Shown here piece after piece: positions 45,002 through 54,635 of a stretch of DNA of 64,000 nt (the first letter of the stretch is position 1; each line of letters starts with the position of its first letter). The notes under the pieces are model-generated. The model made no database searches. It saw only the letters and a list, made by a program, of their open reading frames with translations, and had not been told where the DNA came from. The stretch comes from Photobacterium sp. SKA34 (GTDB lineage: Bacteria; Pseudomonadota; Gammaproteobacteria; Enterobacterales; Vibrionaceae). Location: positions 524,797-588,796 of the forward strand of contig NZ_CH724142.1 of the NCBI RefSeq assembly GCF_000153325.1. Reading direction: 5' to 3'. The position numbers and the translations under genes are program-made.

Positions 45002-47056
45002 TTACGCTTTAATTCTAAGCGGATTCTCGTTAGATAAATCGAGTACTTCCCCTCGCGACGGGAAAACCCTGAAGTGTGTTGTTGGTTCTGTAATTCTGAA
45101 CATGTGGAAAATTCTGGCCAACGCAGCCAAACGTAATTTTAAGTTTGATAAATTATCTTTGTTATTATCAAACTCTTCATGAGAGCCGGCTTCAGGATCT
45201 GCCTCTATATAGTCTTGAGAATAATCATGATTTTCGAGATTATTGTCGATATCACAACGACCAAAAAGCTCTGCAACAACACTGTAGCCCACAACCTTAT
45301 CTAAACCAATGTCTTGTAATGCAAGCTCATCACCGTTTCGAATATGTAGCATTGCATTACAGTAATCTGTAAATATAGCCTGATTTAATTGCTGACGGCT
45401 GAAGTTCATATTGATTAAGTGCTGATTAACATCTTCAATTGCGTTATTAACACTCACTTGTTCTAAGCCCGCTTCAACCAATAAATCAATAACCTTAGTA
45501 TCATCGGTATCTGGGGTGATGTTGTCTACAAGCGTTGAAAGTTCCGTTCCTGATAAATCGTCATCAATCAAGCTTAAAACCATTAGCCAATAGAGTGGAA
45601 ATTTTGATTGGTAAAGATGGCGCATATCCCAGCCCCAATCATCAGACTTATTATTAACAGTCAAGCAAATCAGGTGTTGATACATTAACTCTCGGTAAGA
45701 AGACACCTCAAGCATCGATTTCCAATGCGTGTCTAAACCTTTAGCTGTTCGCCAGTCTATTTCATTTTCATAATGATTAAATAAAGAATCAAATTCAGGC
45801 ACATCTTCAATGACTTTGGTTTCTATCTCGAAGTCGTCGGGACCATAACAGGTGATTTTTTTATACGCTGGAATATAAGCGGCTAATGACGGTGCTTGAA
45901 CATTAACTAAGGTTTGTCCATTGCGACCAACATATTTAGCGGTATCGTTAATATGAATATGGCCGGCAAAATGCAGTTTTAAACCGCAATCAATGAGTTC
46001 TTCAGTAGTTTCTGATGTTGGGACTCGCTTGTGGTTATACGATGAGTCAGCGAACAAATAATAAAAATCGTCAGCACTATAGTTTAAATATTCGATGGCT
46101 GGGTAATGCGAAAAAACTAATAACGTTTTTCCTTGTTCATCCGCTCGCTTAATAACATCTTTTAACCAAGCTAATACCTGCGGTTTCTGAACTTTGCCAT
46201 CTTCATACCCTTTTGCATCATGATCCCATTGACTTCCCAGCGGATCCAAAGGTACATGAGTGTTCATGTCAACGGAGCAAATCCAAAAGCCTTCTATTGG
46301 TTCGACAAGGTAACTAGAATCAGGACATTCAACTATATAGGTTCCATCAGCAGATGTTGCTTGATATACGCGATCTTCAAGTTTGTCCGATTTCCATGGC
46401 GTTTCATAGTAGTGATAATGCGGCTGCGATTGAAAACCAAATCGACCTAACTTTTCCATTAATGGCATGAAACCTAGAGATTGCATTTTCGGGCTATAGA
46501 GTACACCGTCTACTTCATCACTAGGAATAAAGTTTTCGACATCGCCTTGATTGCTGGTTACTTTTATACCAGCACCATCTGAGCGTAAGAAGGTCTTATC
46601 ACAGTCTTCGCCATAGGGTGTTGTTGGATCGTGATTGCCATGGGTTAAGAAGAACTCTAATCCATATTCGTCACTGTATTGATCAAGCACTCTTTTCAAG
46701 CCATCAACATGCGCTTCTTGTCCATCATCAGAAAAATCGCCAACAAGAATAACGAACTTAATGCCCTCAGCTACAATGTCATCTAATGTCGCTTTGAAGA
46801 CAAAGTAGTTTTCATTAAACATACGGGTAGAACCAACAGAGTCTTGCATCGTTCTGATACAAACTTCGTTGTCGTTAAAACCAAAATCTCCATGAATATC
46901 ATGAAAATGGACATCACCAAGTAAAGCAATTCTATGTGTTTGATCACTCTGGTTATTATTACTTTGCATTTTACAACCAGGTAATACCGTTGCTGATGTT
47001 GCAGCGACACTTGCTGAACTTAATAAAAACTGACGTCTTGATAATTGGTAACTCAT
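45002..47056 (-). CDS. exported metallophosphoesterase, Tat signal plus lipobox
   Basis: A calcineurin-like phosphoesterase of 684 residues. The N terminus has a twin-arginine motif (LSRRQFLLSSAS) and then a lipobox-like TVLPGC near residue 27, so the protein may be a Tat-exported lipoprotein, a rare combination. Metal-binding motifs occur in order: GDVHFHD, VGDFSDDG, THGNHDPTT, FSHYPAIEY and HFAGHIHIND. The C-terminal 250 residues match no domain I know. The substrate is unknown. I chose the ATG at 47056, with AAGG 7 bases ahead; a TTG five codons earlier is less likely. Alone between two other single genes. Confidence 0.83.
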   Translation of the reverse strand: MSYQLSRRQFLLSSASVAATSATVLPGCKMQSNNNQSDQTHRIALLGDVHFHDIHGDFGFNDNEVCIRTMQDSVGSTRMFNENYFVFKATLDDIVAEGIKFVILVGDFSDDGQEAHVDGLKRVLDQYSDEYGLEFFLTHGNHDPTTPYGEDCDKTFLRSDGAGIKVTSNQGDVENFIPSDEVDGVLYSPKMQSLGFMPLMEKLGRFGFQSQPHYHYYETPWKSDKLEDRVYQATSADGTYIVECPDSSYLVEPIEGFWICSVDMNTHVPLDPLGSQWDHDAKGYEDGKVQKPQVLAWLKDVIKRADEQGKTLLVFSHYPAIEYLNYSADDFYYLFADSSYNHKRVPTSETTEELIDCGLKLHFAGHIHINDTAKYVGRNGQTLVNVQAPSLAAYIPAYKKITCYGPDDFEIETKVIEDVPEFDSLFNHYENEIDWRTAKGLDTHWKSMLEVSSYRELMYQHLICLTVNNKSDDWGWDMRHLYQSKFPLYWLMVLSLIDDDLSGTELSTLVDNITPDTDDTKVIDLLVEAGLEQVSVNNAIEDVNQHLINMNFSRQQLNQAIFTDYCNAMLHIRNGDELALQDIGLDKVVGYSVVAELFGRCDIDNNLENHDYSQDYIEADPEAGSHEEFDNNKDNLSNLKLRLAALARIFHMFRITEPTTHFRVFPSRGEVLDLSNENPLRIKA

Positions 47057-47318
47057 ATACAACCTTGGCAAATACCCTAAAAAGTTGGTGGATATTAAGA
47101 AGCTGTTATTTCATTTCTATTATCTAAAAATGACAGATTTATTAAACACTTACGCGTGGCAATATTCTGCTTGCGAATTTTACTTGCGTAATAAGCAATA
47201 AATCACGTTGAATATTGATATTCTTAGACGAGTTAATTACAAATAAAAAAAGCTAAACAATCACTGTCTAACTCTTTTTATGCAGACTTTAATCAGCCGT
47301 TATGTATTGTCTTATTTT

Positions 47319-48713
47319 TTACGCGGTCATAGAAGAGGATTCTATGTCATCATTAACAAGATTTTTTAACCACTTACGTCCATAAATACGATAAGTTGTC
47401 AGTCCAACTTTTACTACTTCTTCTGCCAATATTGCAACAAGCACCCAATGTAGGGGCCAGCCTAAAACAATACCCGTGAGTATGGCTAAAGGAATACCTA
47501 TTACCCATTGGCCGAATAAATCGATAAAAATACTGTATTTGATGTCGCCACCACTACGTAATACCCCACCAATGCCCACCATATTGAATACTTTTAAGAA
47601 CATACCTAACGCCATCACTAAGGTAACATTCAGCGACATTTCAAGGTTCGGTGCTTGAGCCTTTGCCAACCACTCCCCAACAAGCCCACTCGATAGCCAA
47701 ATAGACACACCAAGCACAAAAGCGATAGACACACTCAAAGCTAAAAAGAACCACGACTGATGAAACGCTCGTTGATAATTTTCAGCGCCTAATTCGTGCC
47801 CCAAAATCGTTGATGCAGCAACAGCAAAACCAATAAAAGCAGAGATCAATACCGCTTCTATTGGCGATAGTAAGCTAATGATGGCAAGCTCTGTCACACC
47901 TAATTTGGCAAAAATAACACTATAAACAAGTATTCCCATTGCCCATGCACCGTCATGAACAATCATAGGCCAAGCGACATTAAAATAACGCTTCCTTGCC
48001 TTAGCGTTACTTGCTGGCTCTATATCTTCTTGTGTTGGCAATACTTTTTTATAGGCTTTATAAGTAATAAACAGCAAAATAACTGTTTGTGCACCACGTG
48101 AAATCGTTGTCCCCAGCGCGGCACCAGCAACACCCATTTCAGGAAAACCATATAATCCAAAAATTAATAGCGCATTAAGTACGCCATTAATAATGACAGC
48201 CACCAGCCCAACATACGTTGGCATTTTAGCTTCACCTACCGCACGTAAAGCAGATTCAAGCGGTACAACAATTGCTGTAAAAATAATGCTCCAGCCGCAG
48301 ACATACAAATAATCACGTGCATAGTGAATAAAATCGGCTTGATCATTAACCAAAGAAACAATTTGATCAGGAAAAACACGGTATGCCACAGCAAAAGGTA
48401 AAGTTAGAAAGATTGCGCATACCCAAGATTGTAACAAGGTGCGCCTTACCCCTTCCATTTTCCCTGCGCCAAAATATTGTGCCGCGAGTACACCAACAGC
48501 TCCACTGACACCCACAACAAGCAATAAATTAAAGAAAAATATCCGATTACCAATACCTACGGCGGCAACTTGCGACTCACCGAGTTTAGAAACCATGATG
48601 ACATCGACTAAACCAAGTAGTGAAAACAACATTGATTGCATTGATACTGGCAACGCTAGACGCCATGTTTTTTGCCAAAATGTTTTATCTGCTGAGTATC
48701 GCCAGTGTTGCAT
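47319..48713 (-). CDS. MATE-family multidrug or toxin efflux transporter
   Basis: An inner-membrane antiporter driven by Na+ or H+. The 464-residue protein has 12 predicted helices in two repeats, with the MATE features LALPVSMQSMLFSLLGLVDV, MVSKLGESQVAAVGIGNR and AQYFGAGKMEGVRR in the first half and GHELGAENYQRAFHQ in the second. ATG at 48713 is preceded by AGGTGG; a GTG three codons earlier is the alternative. It is divergent from an AraC-type regulator only 125 bases away, which probably controls it. Confidence 0.88.
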   Translation of the reverse strand: MQHWRYSADKTFWQKTWRLALPVSMQSMLFSLLGLVDVIMVSKLGESQVAAVGIGNRIFFFNLLLVVGVSGAVGVLAAQYFGAGKMEGVRRTLLQSWVCAIFLTLPFAVAYRVFPDQIVSLVNDQADFIHYARDYLYVCGWSIIFTAIVVPLESALRAVGEAKMPTYVGLVAVIINGVLNALLIFGLYGFPEMGVAGAALGTTISRGAQTVILLFITYKAYKKVLPTQEDIEPASNAKARKRYFNVAWPMIVHDGAWAMGILVYSVIFAKLGVTELAIISLLSPIEAVLISAFIGFAVAASTILGHELGAENYQRAFHQSWFFLALSVSIAFVLGVSIWLSSGLVGEWLAKAQAPNLEMSLNVTLVMALGMFLKVFNMVGIGGVLRSGGDIKYSIFIDLFGQWVIGIPLAILTGIVLGWPLHWVLVAILAEEVVKVGLTTYRIYGRKWLKNLVNDDIESSSMTA

Positions 48714-48838
48714 GACCGCCACCTATTTATTATTTTCTTACTGTGAAGCAGATCATACCTATGTTTAATCAAACACGTTTATTCTAAGCAATCAAAAAAC
48801 TTTGCCAAACTATCATTTTTTAATTTTGGAGTTCTGTA

Positions 48839-49699
48839 ATGGCGTATATTGATAATTTTACTATTTCGCCAAAATGCCAATCTATCATTATTGATCAAGT
48901 ACAATCGATTGAACTTGAAAAGCAAAAAATTCTTCAATGTGGCATTAATTATGGCAAAGAGGCATTCAGTATTTATCGAAGAAGCCCAGACATGTATATG
49001 CTGCTTTATACGACGGGTGGAAAGGGATTATTGAAAACACCAGACGATGAATGGGCATTAGAAACAGGCAGTGTTATTTATGTACCACCCAGTTATGAAA
49101 ATGGCTTTTTTATCAACCCAGACGATAACCCGGACCTTATTTGGGATGTTGCATGGATAATGCTTGAGAAACATAAGTGTTGGGATGAGAGCTTACCTCA
49201 TGATATTACCTATCAAGATTCACAATCAGGCTCATTACTATTTAAAACTATCATTTGTTTAAGTGAATCTTTAAGTTTCAATTATCCATTGGGAGATGCG
49301 CTATGTAAGGGTATTACCGAACAAATTTGTTTATTGGTGAATACCCAAACCGCCTCTCACTCCCCTAAAGCACTTACCCGTTTAGAACATGTTTACCAGC
49401 AAACGAAAAGTCAGTTACACCACCCATGGCAAGTCTCCGATCTTGCAGCCTTATATCCATGCTCTGAGCCGCATTTTCATCGATTATGCCAACAATATTA
49501 CCAACAATCTCCCATAGCCTATTTAACTCAAATTCGAATGGAACATGCTGCTGGGTTACTGACTACTACCAATTGGCCGATTCAACATATTAGTGACTTA
49601 TGTGGTTACCCAAACCCAACAAATTTTAGTACTCGATTTAAAAATTGGAGTAGTTTTACGCCTCGACAATTTCGGATTCAATTTCAGCCACAACTTTAA
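48839..49699 (+). CDS. AraC-family transcriptional regulator
   Basis: A 286-residue regulator. The N-terminal 170 residues form a cupin-type ligand domain (TTGGKGLLKTPDDEWALETG and VIYVPPSYENGF). The C-terminal 100 residues hold two helix-turn-helix motifs, with HPWQVSDLAALYPCSEPHFH and the hallmark IQHISDLCGYPNPTNFSTRF followed by FTPRQFR. GGAG lies 7 bases before the ATG. Divergent placement next to a MATE pump suggests local control of efflux; the ligand is unknown. Confidence 0.9.
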   Translation: MAYIDNFTISPKCQSIIIDQVQSIELEKQKILQCGINYGKEAFSIYRRSPDMYMLLYTTGGKGLLKTPDDEWALETGSVIYVPPSYENGFFINPDDNPDLIWDVAWIMLEKHKCWDESLPHDITYQDSQSGSLLFKTIICLSESLSFNYPLGDALCKGITEQICLLVNTQTASHSPKALTRLEHVYQQTKSQLHHPWQVSDLAALYPCSEPHFHRLCQQYYQQSPIAYLTQIRMEHAAGLLTTTNWPIQHISDLCGYPNPTNFSTRFKNWSSFTPRQFRIQFQPQL

Positions 49700-49827
49700 A
49701 AACCAAATTACTTCGCATAATTAAATAATTTTTCTCTCTAAGGTGTTATCAGTTAAGCTAGTAAAAAAACAAAGTGATGATTAGTCTTATTAGATATAAA
49801 CGCCTTTAACGATGAAAGGATCACCAG

Positions 49828-50802
49828 ATGCAAAACTGCTTTACATATAGTTATCAACTTGATGCGAGTAATGGCGCTTCACCGCTCTCACTTGATCAAA
49901 TAAATAACTGGAGCAGTAATAATGGGCTAATGTGGGTGCATTTAGACTATACTGATGAAAATGCACTAGCATGGATTAACAATAGCCATTTGCCAGATGT
50001 AGAAAAAGAAGCCCTTACTACTCAGCGTATTCGCCCTCGTTTAAATCAAACGAAAGAAGGTTTTTTCTTGTCATTACGAGGAATAGATTTAGATTCGGAT
50101 AATCAATCAGACCAACCATCAGAAATGGTCTCTATTCGAGGTTACTATACACACAACACCATTATCACCACCTCAGATCGTCCTGTTAGAGCACTTGATC
50201 GAGTCGCGGCACATATTAATGGTGGCTTTGGGCCCAAAACCATTGGCGCATTCATTCTCTGTCTTTGCGATCACCTTACGAGCCATAAAATAGAAGTGAT
50301 TGATTCCCTCGATGACAAGTTAACCCACCTTGAAGATCAGGTAATGAATAATAGTGATGACAACCTCCGCAATAACATTGCGCAATTAAGACGAGAAACG
50401 GTTTATCTTCGTCGCTATGTCAGTCCACAACGTGATGCAATCGCTAAATTACTCACTATTGATACTCCACTACTCTCACTATCAGACAAGCAAAAAATAC
50501 ATGAAGTAAATGAAAAATTACTCCATGTCATCGATGACTTAAACGCGATTCGTGAACGTGCCAATGTGACACAAGAAGAATTAATGAGCTTACAATCTGA
50601 GGCATTAAACCAGCGTTTATATTTTCTTTCATTAATTACAACCATATTTTTACCTCTAGGTTTTTTAACTGGTTTACTGGGTGTTAATTTAGGAGGTATT
50701 CCTGGTTCACAAAATCATTGGGCATTTTATATATTCTGTAGCCTCTTATTCGGTGTATTAATTCTTCAACTTATCCTTTTTTATCGTAGAAAATGGATAT
50801 AA
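49828..50802 (+). CDS. zntB: zinc transporter ZntB (CorA family)
   Basis: Inner-membrane zinc transporter of the CorA superfamily. The 324-residue protein has a large cytoplasmic part and two C-terminal helices; between them is the loop motif GVN in TGLLGVNLGGIPGSQNHWAF, where ZntB proteins carry GVN-GGIPG and CorA proteins GMN. Helices near 268-290 and 296-318. The very end is positively charged (YRRKWI) as in the family. AAAGGA lies 8 bases before the ATG. Monocistronic. Confidence 0.93.
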   Translation: MQNCFTYSYQLDASNGASPLSLDQINNWSSNNGLMWVHLDYTDENALAWINNSHLPDVEKEALTTQRIRPRLNQTKEGFFLSLRGIDLDSDNQSDQPSEMVSIRGYYTHNTIITTSDRPVRALDRVAAHINGGFGPKTIGAFILCLCDHLTSHKIEVIDSLDDKLTHLEDQVMNNSDDNLRNNIAQLRRETVYLRRYVSPQRDAIAKLLTIDTPLLSLSDKQKIHEVNEKLLHVIDDLNAIRERANVTQEELMSLQSEALNQRLYFLSLITTIFLPLGFLTGLLGVNLGGIPGSQNHWAFYIFCSLLFGVLILQLILFYRRKWI

Positions 50803-50922
50803 ATAATTTAAAAAAATAAATTGATTACATATATGTAATCCAATATTGTTATTTTTAATGTTGATTTATTGAAGATATTATTAATATTATTAATTTAAAC
50901 TAGGAAAATAATAAGGACAATA

Positions 50923-51378
50923 ATGTTCAAATCGCTACGTACACTATTTCGGCAATTGACGAATGATCCTAATAGTAATGAAGCCGTTGATACTCCGACG
51001 CTTCATTTAGCTATGGCTTCTTTATTATGTGAAGTAGCTATTGCCGACCACGATAAGGATCCACGAGAAGAGCAAGCTAAAATTCAACTTCTAATGAAAT
51101 TACTTGAAATTGATGAAGTTACATCAAAACAATTACTTGAGAAAGCTCAGCAACAAGCAGAAACTTCTGTTTCTCTTTATGATTTCACTAATAAATTGCG
51201 TTCACTTGAGCAACCAGAACGCTATCAATTAGTTGAAGCTATGTGGCAAGTTGCCTACGCTGATGGTGTGATTGACCCACAAGAAGAAGCAGTGATTCGT
51301 CAAGTTTCTGATTTAATATATTTAGATCATTCTGCGTTTATAAAAGCCAAACTCAACGCTAAAAATACCACTAGCTAA
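50923..51378 (+). CDS. TerB-family (tellurite resistance/DjlA-like) protein
   Basis: A soluble 151-residue protein with two repeats of the TerB pattern, each with an acidic loop that may bind a metal: VAIADHDKDPREEQA in the first and VAYADGVIDPQEEAVI in the second. Despite the family name, a single-domain TerB protein does not imply tellurite resistance; the fold also occurs in DjlA. AAGGAC precedes the ATG. No other ter gene is near. Confidence 0.85.
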   Translation: MFKSLRTLFRQLTNDPNSNEAVDTPTLHLAMASLLCEVAIADHDKDPREEQAKIQLLMKLLEIDEVTSKQLLEKAQQQAETSVSLYDFTNKLRSLEQPERYQLVEAMWQVAYADGVIDPQEEAVIRQVSDLIYLDHSAFIKAKLNAKNTTS

Positions 51379-51385
51379 CCTATTT

Positions 51386-51410
51386 AAGAGCTATGACCAT
51401 AGCTCTTTTC
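51386..51410 (+). terminator. terminator of the TerB gene
   Basis: Stem AAGAGCTATG/CATAGCTCTT with a 3-base loop and a T-rich tail, 8 bases after the stop codon. Confidence 0.8.
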
Positions 51411-51869
51411 TTTATTAGTCCTTTCTTGATAGTTTTAATATCAACACCTATCCTATATAGAGAGTGCAAACTTAACATATTCTAATATTTATGCATCTCT
51501 ACATGTTTTACTAGACAATTAAAGCAATCATTTAATAGGCAATGTTTAATAACACAATTAAGTTATTAACAGGGAGTCACAAATGGCTAATATAACCATT
51601 TGTGCTTTTTATTTTGAGAAAAGACAGGTGTAAATATATAGACACTCCTGTCTACATTATATTTTTATATTGATACTTATTTTTGTAAGTTCGCTATATG
51701 CTACAAACTATGGAAAAGTATTAAAAACTTTCCATTTATAATCATATAGATATAAACACTGATATTTCCGCCTTATTAAATATTTGTTGGCTTGAAACTT
51801 GTACATTTTATCAATGATGAACAAAACAATGAATGTCCATAAGTATTTTAAACTGAGTGAGGCAAAGAT
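51411..51869. other. non-coding region with two hairpins
   Basis: About 460 bases without a gene. It holds a terminator-like hairpin CACAAATGG/CCATTTGTG at 51578-51604 followed by CTTTTTATTTT, although no gene ends there. A second hairpin pairs AGACAGG at about 51623 with CCTGTCT near 51647-51653. The first could end a small RNA transcribed from the left part; the second sits upstream of the LruC gene and could affect it. No promoter is certain. Confidence 0.45.
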
Positions 51870-54059
51870 ATGAAGTGTTTACGACACTCTTTACTAGCAT
51901 GCTCGTTAGCCTTTGTTTCTAGCTCGGCCTACAGCATCATCCCCCACGCTTTTACGGATAACGGGGGGTGTCCTAGCGATGCCTTCCTTTTCCAAGGTAA
52001 CCCAACAGTTGTGTATCAAATGGATTTATCTTCTGGTTTTTATCAATTATCAGATACGATGGCTTCCTCCATCAATGCTGTAGGTTTTAATGAATCGGAC
52101 AGATACATCTATGGATACGATACGACTAATCTTGAAGTAGTACGTATAAACCAGTTGTTTGACTTTGAAAATGTTTCTATAAGTGGTTTAGATACATCAG
52201 TTAGTTATCCAACTGGTGATGTTTATAACAATAAATACTACCTCTATAAGAAAACTGTAGGTATGTATGAGGTTGATTTAACGACATTCACAGCCACATT
52301 AGTGATGACCTCAGGTAACGCTACATTAAACCTGACTGACATGGCATTTCACCCAAATGTAGCTGGTCGATTATTTGCGGTCGATAATACCAATAAAAAA
52401 CTCTATGAAATTACCAATTATACCGTAGAAAATGGAGCTACATTCACTGAAATAGGTGACACTGGTGTTTCGGGTACATCAACATTCGGAGCGCAATATT
52501 TTGATTCTAATGGGTTCATGTACTTAAGCCGAAATCAAGATGGCTTAGTATATCAAGTTGATCTTAGTGATTTATCAAGCATCACATCGACAGCGGTTCA
52601 ATTTTCAGGGGGGCCAGTTTCAGGACTTAACGACGGTGCCCGCTGTGCTAACGCGCCAATTGTCGCAGAAGCTACTGACTTTGGTGATGCTCCCGATTCT
52701 TATAAAACATCACTATCCACTAATGGTGCTCGTCACTACAACATTTCCGGTGTTAATTACTTCTTCGGACCTTCTGTTGATACCGAGGGTGATGCATTGG
52801 TGTCTCCAAGCTCTGATGATGCTGATGGATCTAATGATGAGGATGGTGTTTCTTTCCCTGTTAACTTTAAACAAGGTTCTGACGCCTTAATTAATCTAAC
52901 CATTGGTGGTGCTGCTTCTGGATTTGTTAACGCCTGGTTTGATTGGAACAATAATGGTGAGTTCGATGAAGCAACAGAGCACGCTATAAACGATGAATTC
53001 CTCAATGCGGGTGATGGTGTTACTCCAGCTAGTCACACCTTAAAAGTAAGAGTCCCAGATGATGCTACCACAGGTCAAATTTGGGCTCGTTTCCGTATAT
53101 CGAAAGATGCTGGCACACTTGCATTTGGTGGTGTCTCTTATGGTGAGGTTGAAGATCATCAAGTCACAATCGATGCTCAGCCTGTCACTCATACATGGTA
53201 TCCAACATCAAGCACATGGGTAACTCTGGCATTCGAAGATGACTGGCCAGAAGAAGGTGATTTTGATTTTAATGATATCACGATGTTTTACCGTGTAGAT
53301 AAAGTGGCTGACAGTAATGGTGACATCCTTCGTTACGATATTTACGGTAGTTTACAAGCTTACGGTGCAGACTTTGCCAATGGTTTTGCTGTTAAAATAG
53401 ATGGTATTGCTGCTGGTGCCGTTGATTCAGCAAGAACAAAGCTTGTTATTAACGGGGCTACTCAACATACAACTCAAATCCTTGAGTCTGGAACTACTGA
53501 TGTAGTTGCTATTATCAGTAATAACCTGAAAACTGAAATATCAACGCCAGCTTGTACAGGTGCTCTCGGTCCATATTATCGCGTATGGACAGGATGTACA
53601 GATGACGCCGCAGATCAATTTGTATTTGAGGCAAGTATTCCATTCACGACTCCACTCGATCCAAGTACAGTACCAAGTATGCCACTTAACCCATTCATCT
53701 TTGGTACACCAGGTATTGACCACGGTGATGGTCTTCGTTCTTCTGATGGACGTGCCATTGAAATTCACTTGAAAAACTATGATGTTACCAGCAAAGCGAA
53801 CACCACTTATTTTAGTACCGAGCAAGATACTTCGGTTTACGTTGATGGTGACTGCCCAGGATCAAGTTGTGATACTTACCACAATACCAACGGGGTACCA
53901 TGGGCAGTAGTTATTGACGCAGAATGGGATCACCCAAGCGAAGGCTCTAATATTTTAGATGCATATCCTGATCTATCTGGCTTTGCTACATCTGGTGGCT
54001 CAACTAATACTGACTGGCATGATAGAAATAATGCTGTTGTCAGCAAACTATTCGAATAA
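51870..54059 (+). CDS. secreted LruC-domain protein
   Basis: A large exported protein of 729 residues with a signal peptide (1-22, ending AYS). Residues 30-260 look like a beta-propeller-type region (repeated patterns such as YQMDLSSGFYQLSD, YEVDLTTFTATLV and YQVDLSDLSSITS). Around 280-435 is a GEVEDY-type domain (SYGEVEDHQVTID at its end, DWNNNGEFDEATEH inside). The rest is the LruC domain, starting with the acidic FEDDWPEEGDFDFNDITMFY, probably calcium binding. No membrane anchor at the C terminus. Function unknown, cell-surface adhesion or matrix is plausible. Two lipoprotein genes follow, the first after 15 bases. Confidence 0.82.
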   Translation: MKCLRHSLLACSLAFVSSSAYSIIPHAFTDNGGCPSDAFLFQGNPTVVYQMDLSSGFYQLSDTMASSINAVGFNESDRYIYGYDTTNLEVVRINQLFDFENVSISGLDTSVSYPTGDVYNNKYYLYKKTVGMYEVDLTTFTATLVMTSGNATLNLTDMAFHPNVAGRLFAVDNTNKKLYEITNYTVENGATFTEIGDTGVSGTSTFGAQYFDSNGFMYLSRNQDGLVYQVDLSDLSSITSTAVQFSGGPVSGLNDGARCANAPIVAEATDFGDAPDSYKTSLSTNGARHYNISGVNYFFGPSVDTEGDALVSPSSDDADGSNDEDGVSFPVNFKQGSDALINLTIGGAASGFVNAWFDWNNNGEFDEATEHAINDEFLNAGDGVTPASHTLKVRVPDDATTGQIWARFRISKDAGTLAFGGVSYGEVEDHQVTIDAQPVTHTWYPTSSTWVTLAFEDDWPEEGDFDFNDITMFYRVDKVADSNGDILRYDIYGSLQAYGADFANGFAVKIDGIAAGAVDSARTKLVINGATQHTTQILESGTTDVVAIISNNLKTEISTPACTGALGPYYRVWTGCTDDAADQFVFEASIPFTTPLDPSTVPSMPLNPFIFGTPGIDHGDGLRSSDGRAIEIHLKNYDVTSKANTTYFSTEQDTSVYVDGDCPGSSCDTYHNTNGVPWAVVIDAEWDHPSEGSNILDAYPDLSGFATSGGSTNTDWHDRNNAVVSKLFE

Positions 54060-54074
54060 TGGCGAGGAGTATTA

Positions 54075-54566
54075 ATGATGAAAAGTTTATATGTAACGCT
54101 TTTTAGTGCTGCTCTCTTATTCGGCTGCGGCGGTGGTGGTGGTGGAGATGATGCCGCAAGTGCAGACGCTCCTGCTGCCGCATCACCGGCTCCGGCTTCA
54201 CCAGCCACACCGGTTGAAACGGTACCAGATGTGGGTACTGCGAAATTTGAGGATCTAGTTATTCCTGATGGATTTGATTTGATAACCACATATGATATGC
54301 CAATTAGCATAGATTTAGATACTTCGGAGCCAATGAGCTTAAGTATCTACAGTGATTTCAATATCGCTGATGATGGAACTATCATGCCTATTGCAGGTAG
54401 TCGAATTATCTCAGGTCAAATTGCTAACGGCGATTTTAGTGGTGTGATTGCAGCGACGGGATCTCTCAAGAACTTACTAATTGAAGCTTGGTATCCCGAT
54501 CCAAACATACCACCGTTTCAAACCGTCGTGCCAGTAAATGCTGATGGCATAAATATTAGCAACTAA
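54075..54566 (+). CDS. lipoprotein, first of a paralogous pair next to LruC
   Basis: A 163-residue lipoprotein. The signal ends in a lipobox (LLFGC, Cys near 18) and is followed by a Gly run, then an Ala/Pro linker (residues 29-50). The 110-residue C-terminal domain is related to that of the next gene: both have DLV.PD.FD, YDM.I.I.L.T.E, IPIAGS or MPIAGS, NG.FSG.I..TGS and a closing DGINI. I know no named family. GAGGAG lies 6 bases before the ATG, and the gene follows LruC closely, so the two are probably one operon. Confidence 0.7.
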   Translation: MMKSLYVTLFSAALLFGCGGGGGGDDAASADAPAAASPAPASPATPVETVPDVGTAKFEDLVIPDGFDLITTYDMPISIDLDTSEPMSLSIYSDFNIADDGTIMPIAGSRIISGQIANGDFSGVIAATGSLKNLLIEAWYPDPNIPPFQTVVPVNADGINISN

Positions 54567-54635
54567 CATAAGACAAAATCGGCTTATACAGTTCTCACTA
54601 GAAACCGTGCTGTATAGGCCGATAATATCTCTGTA

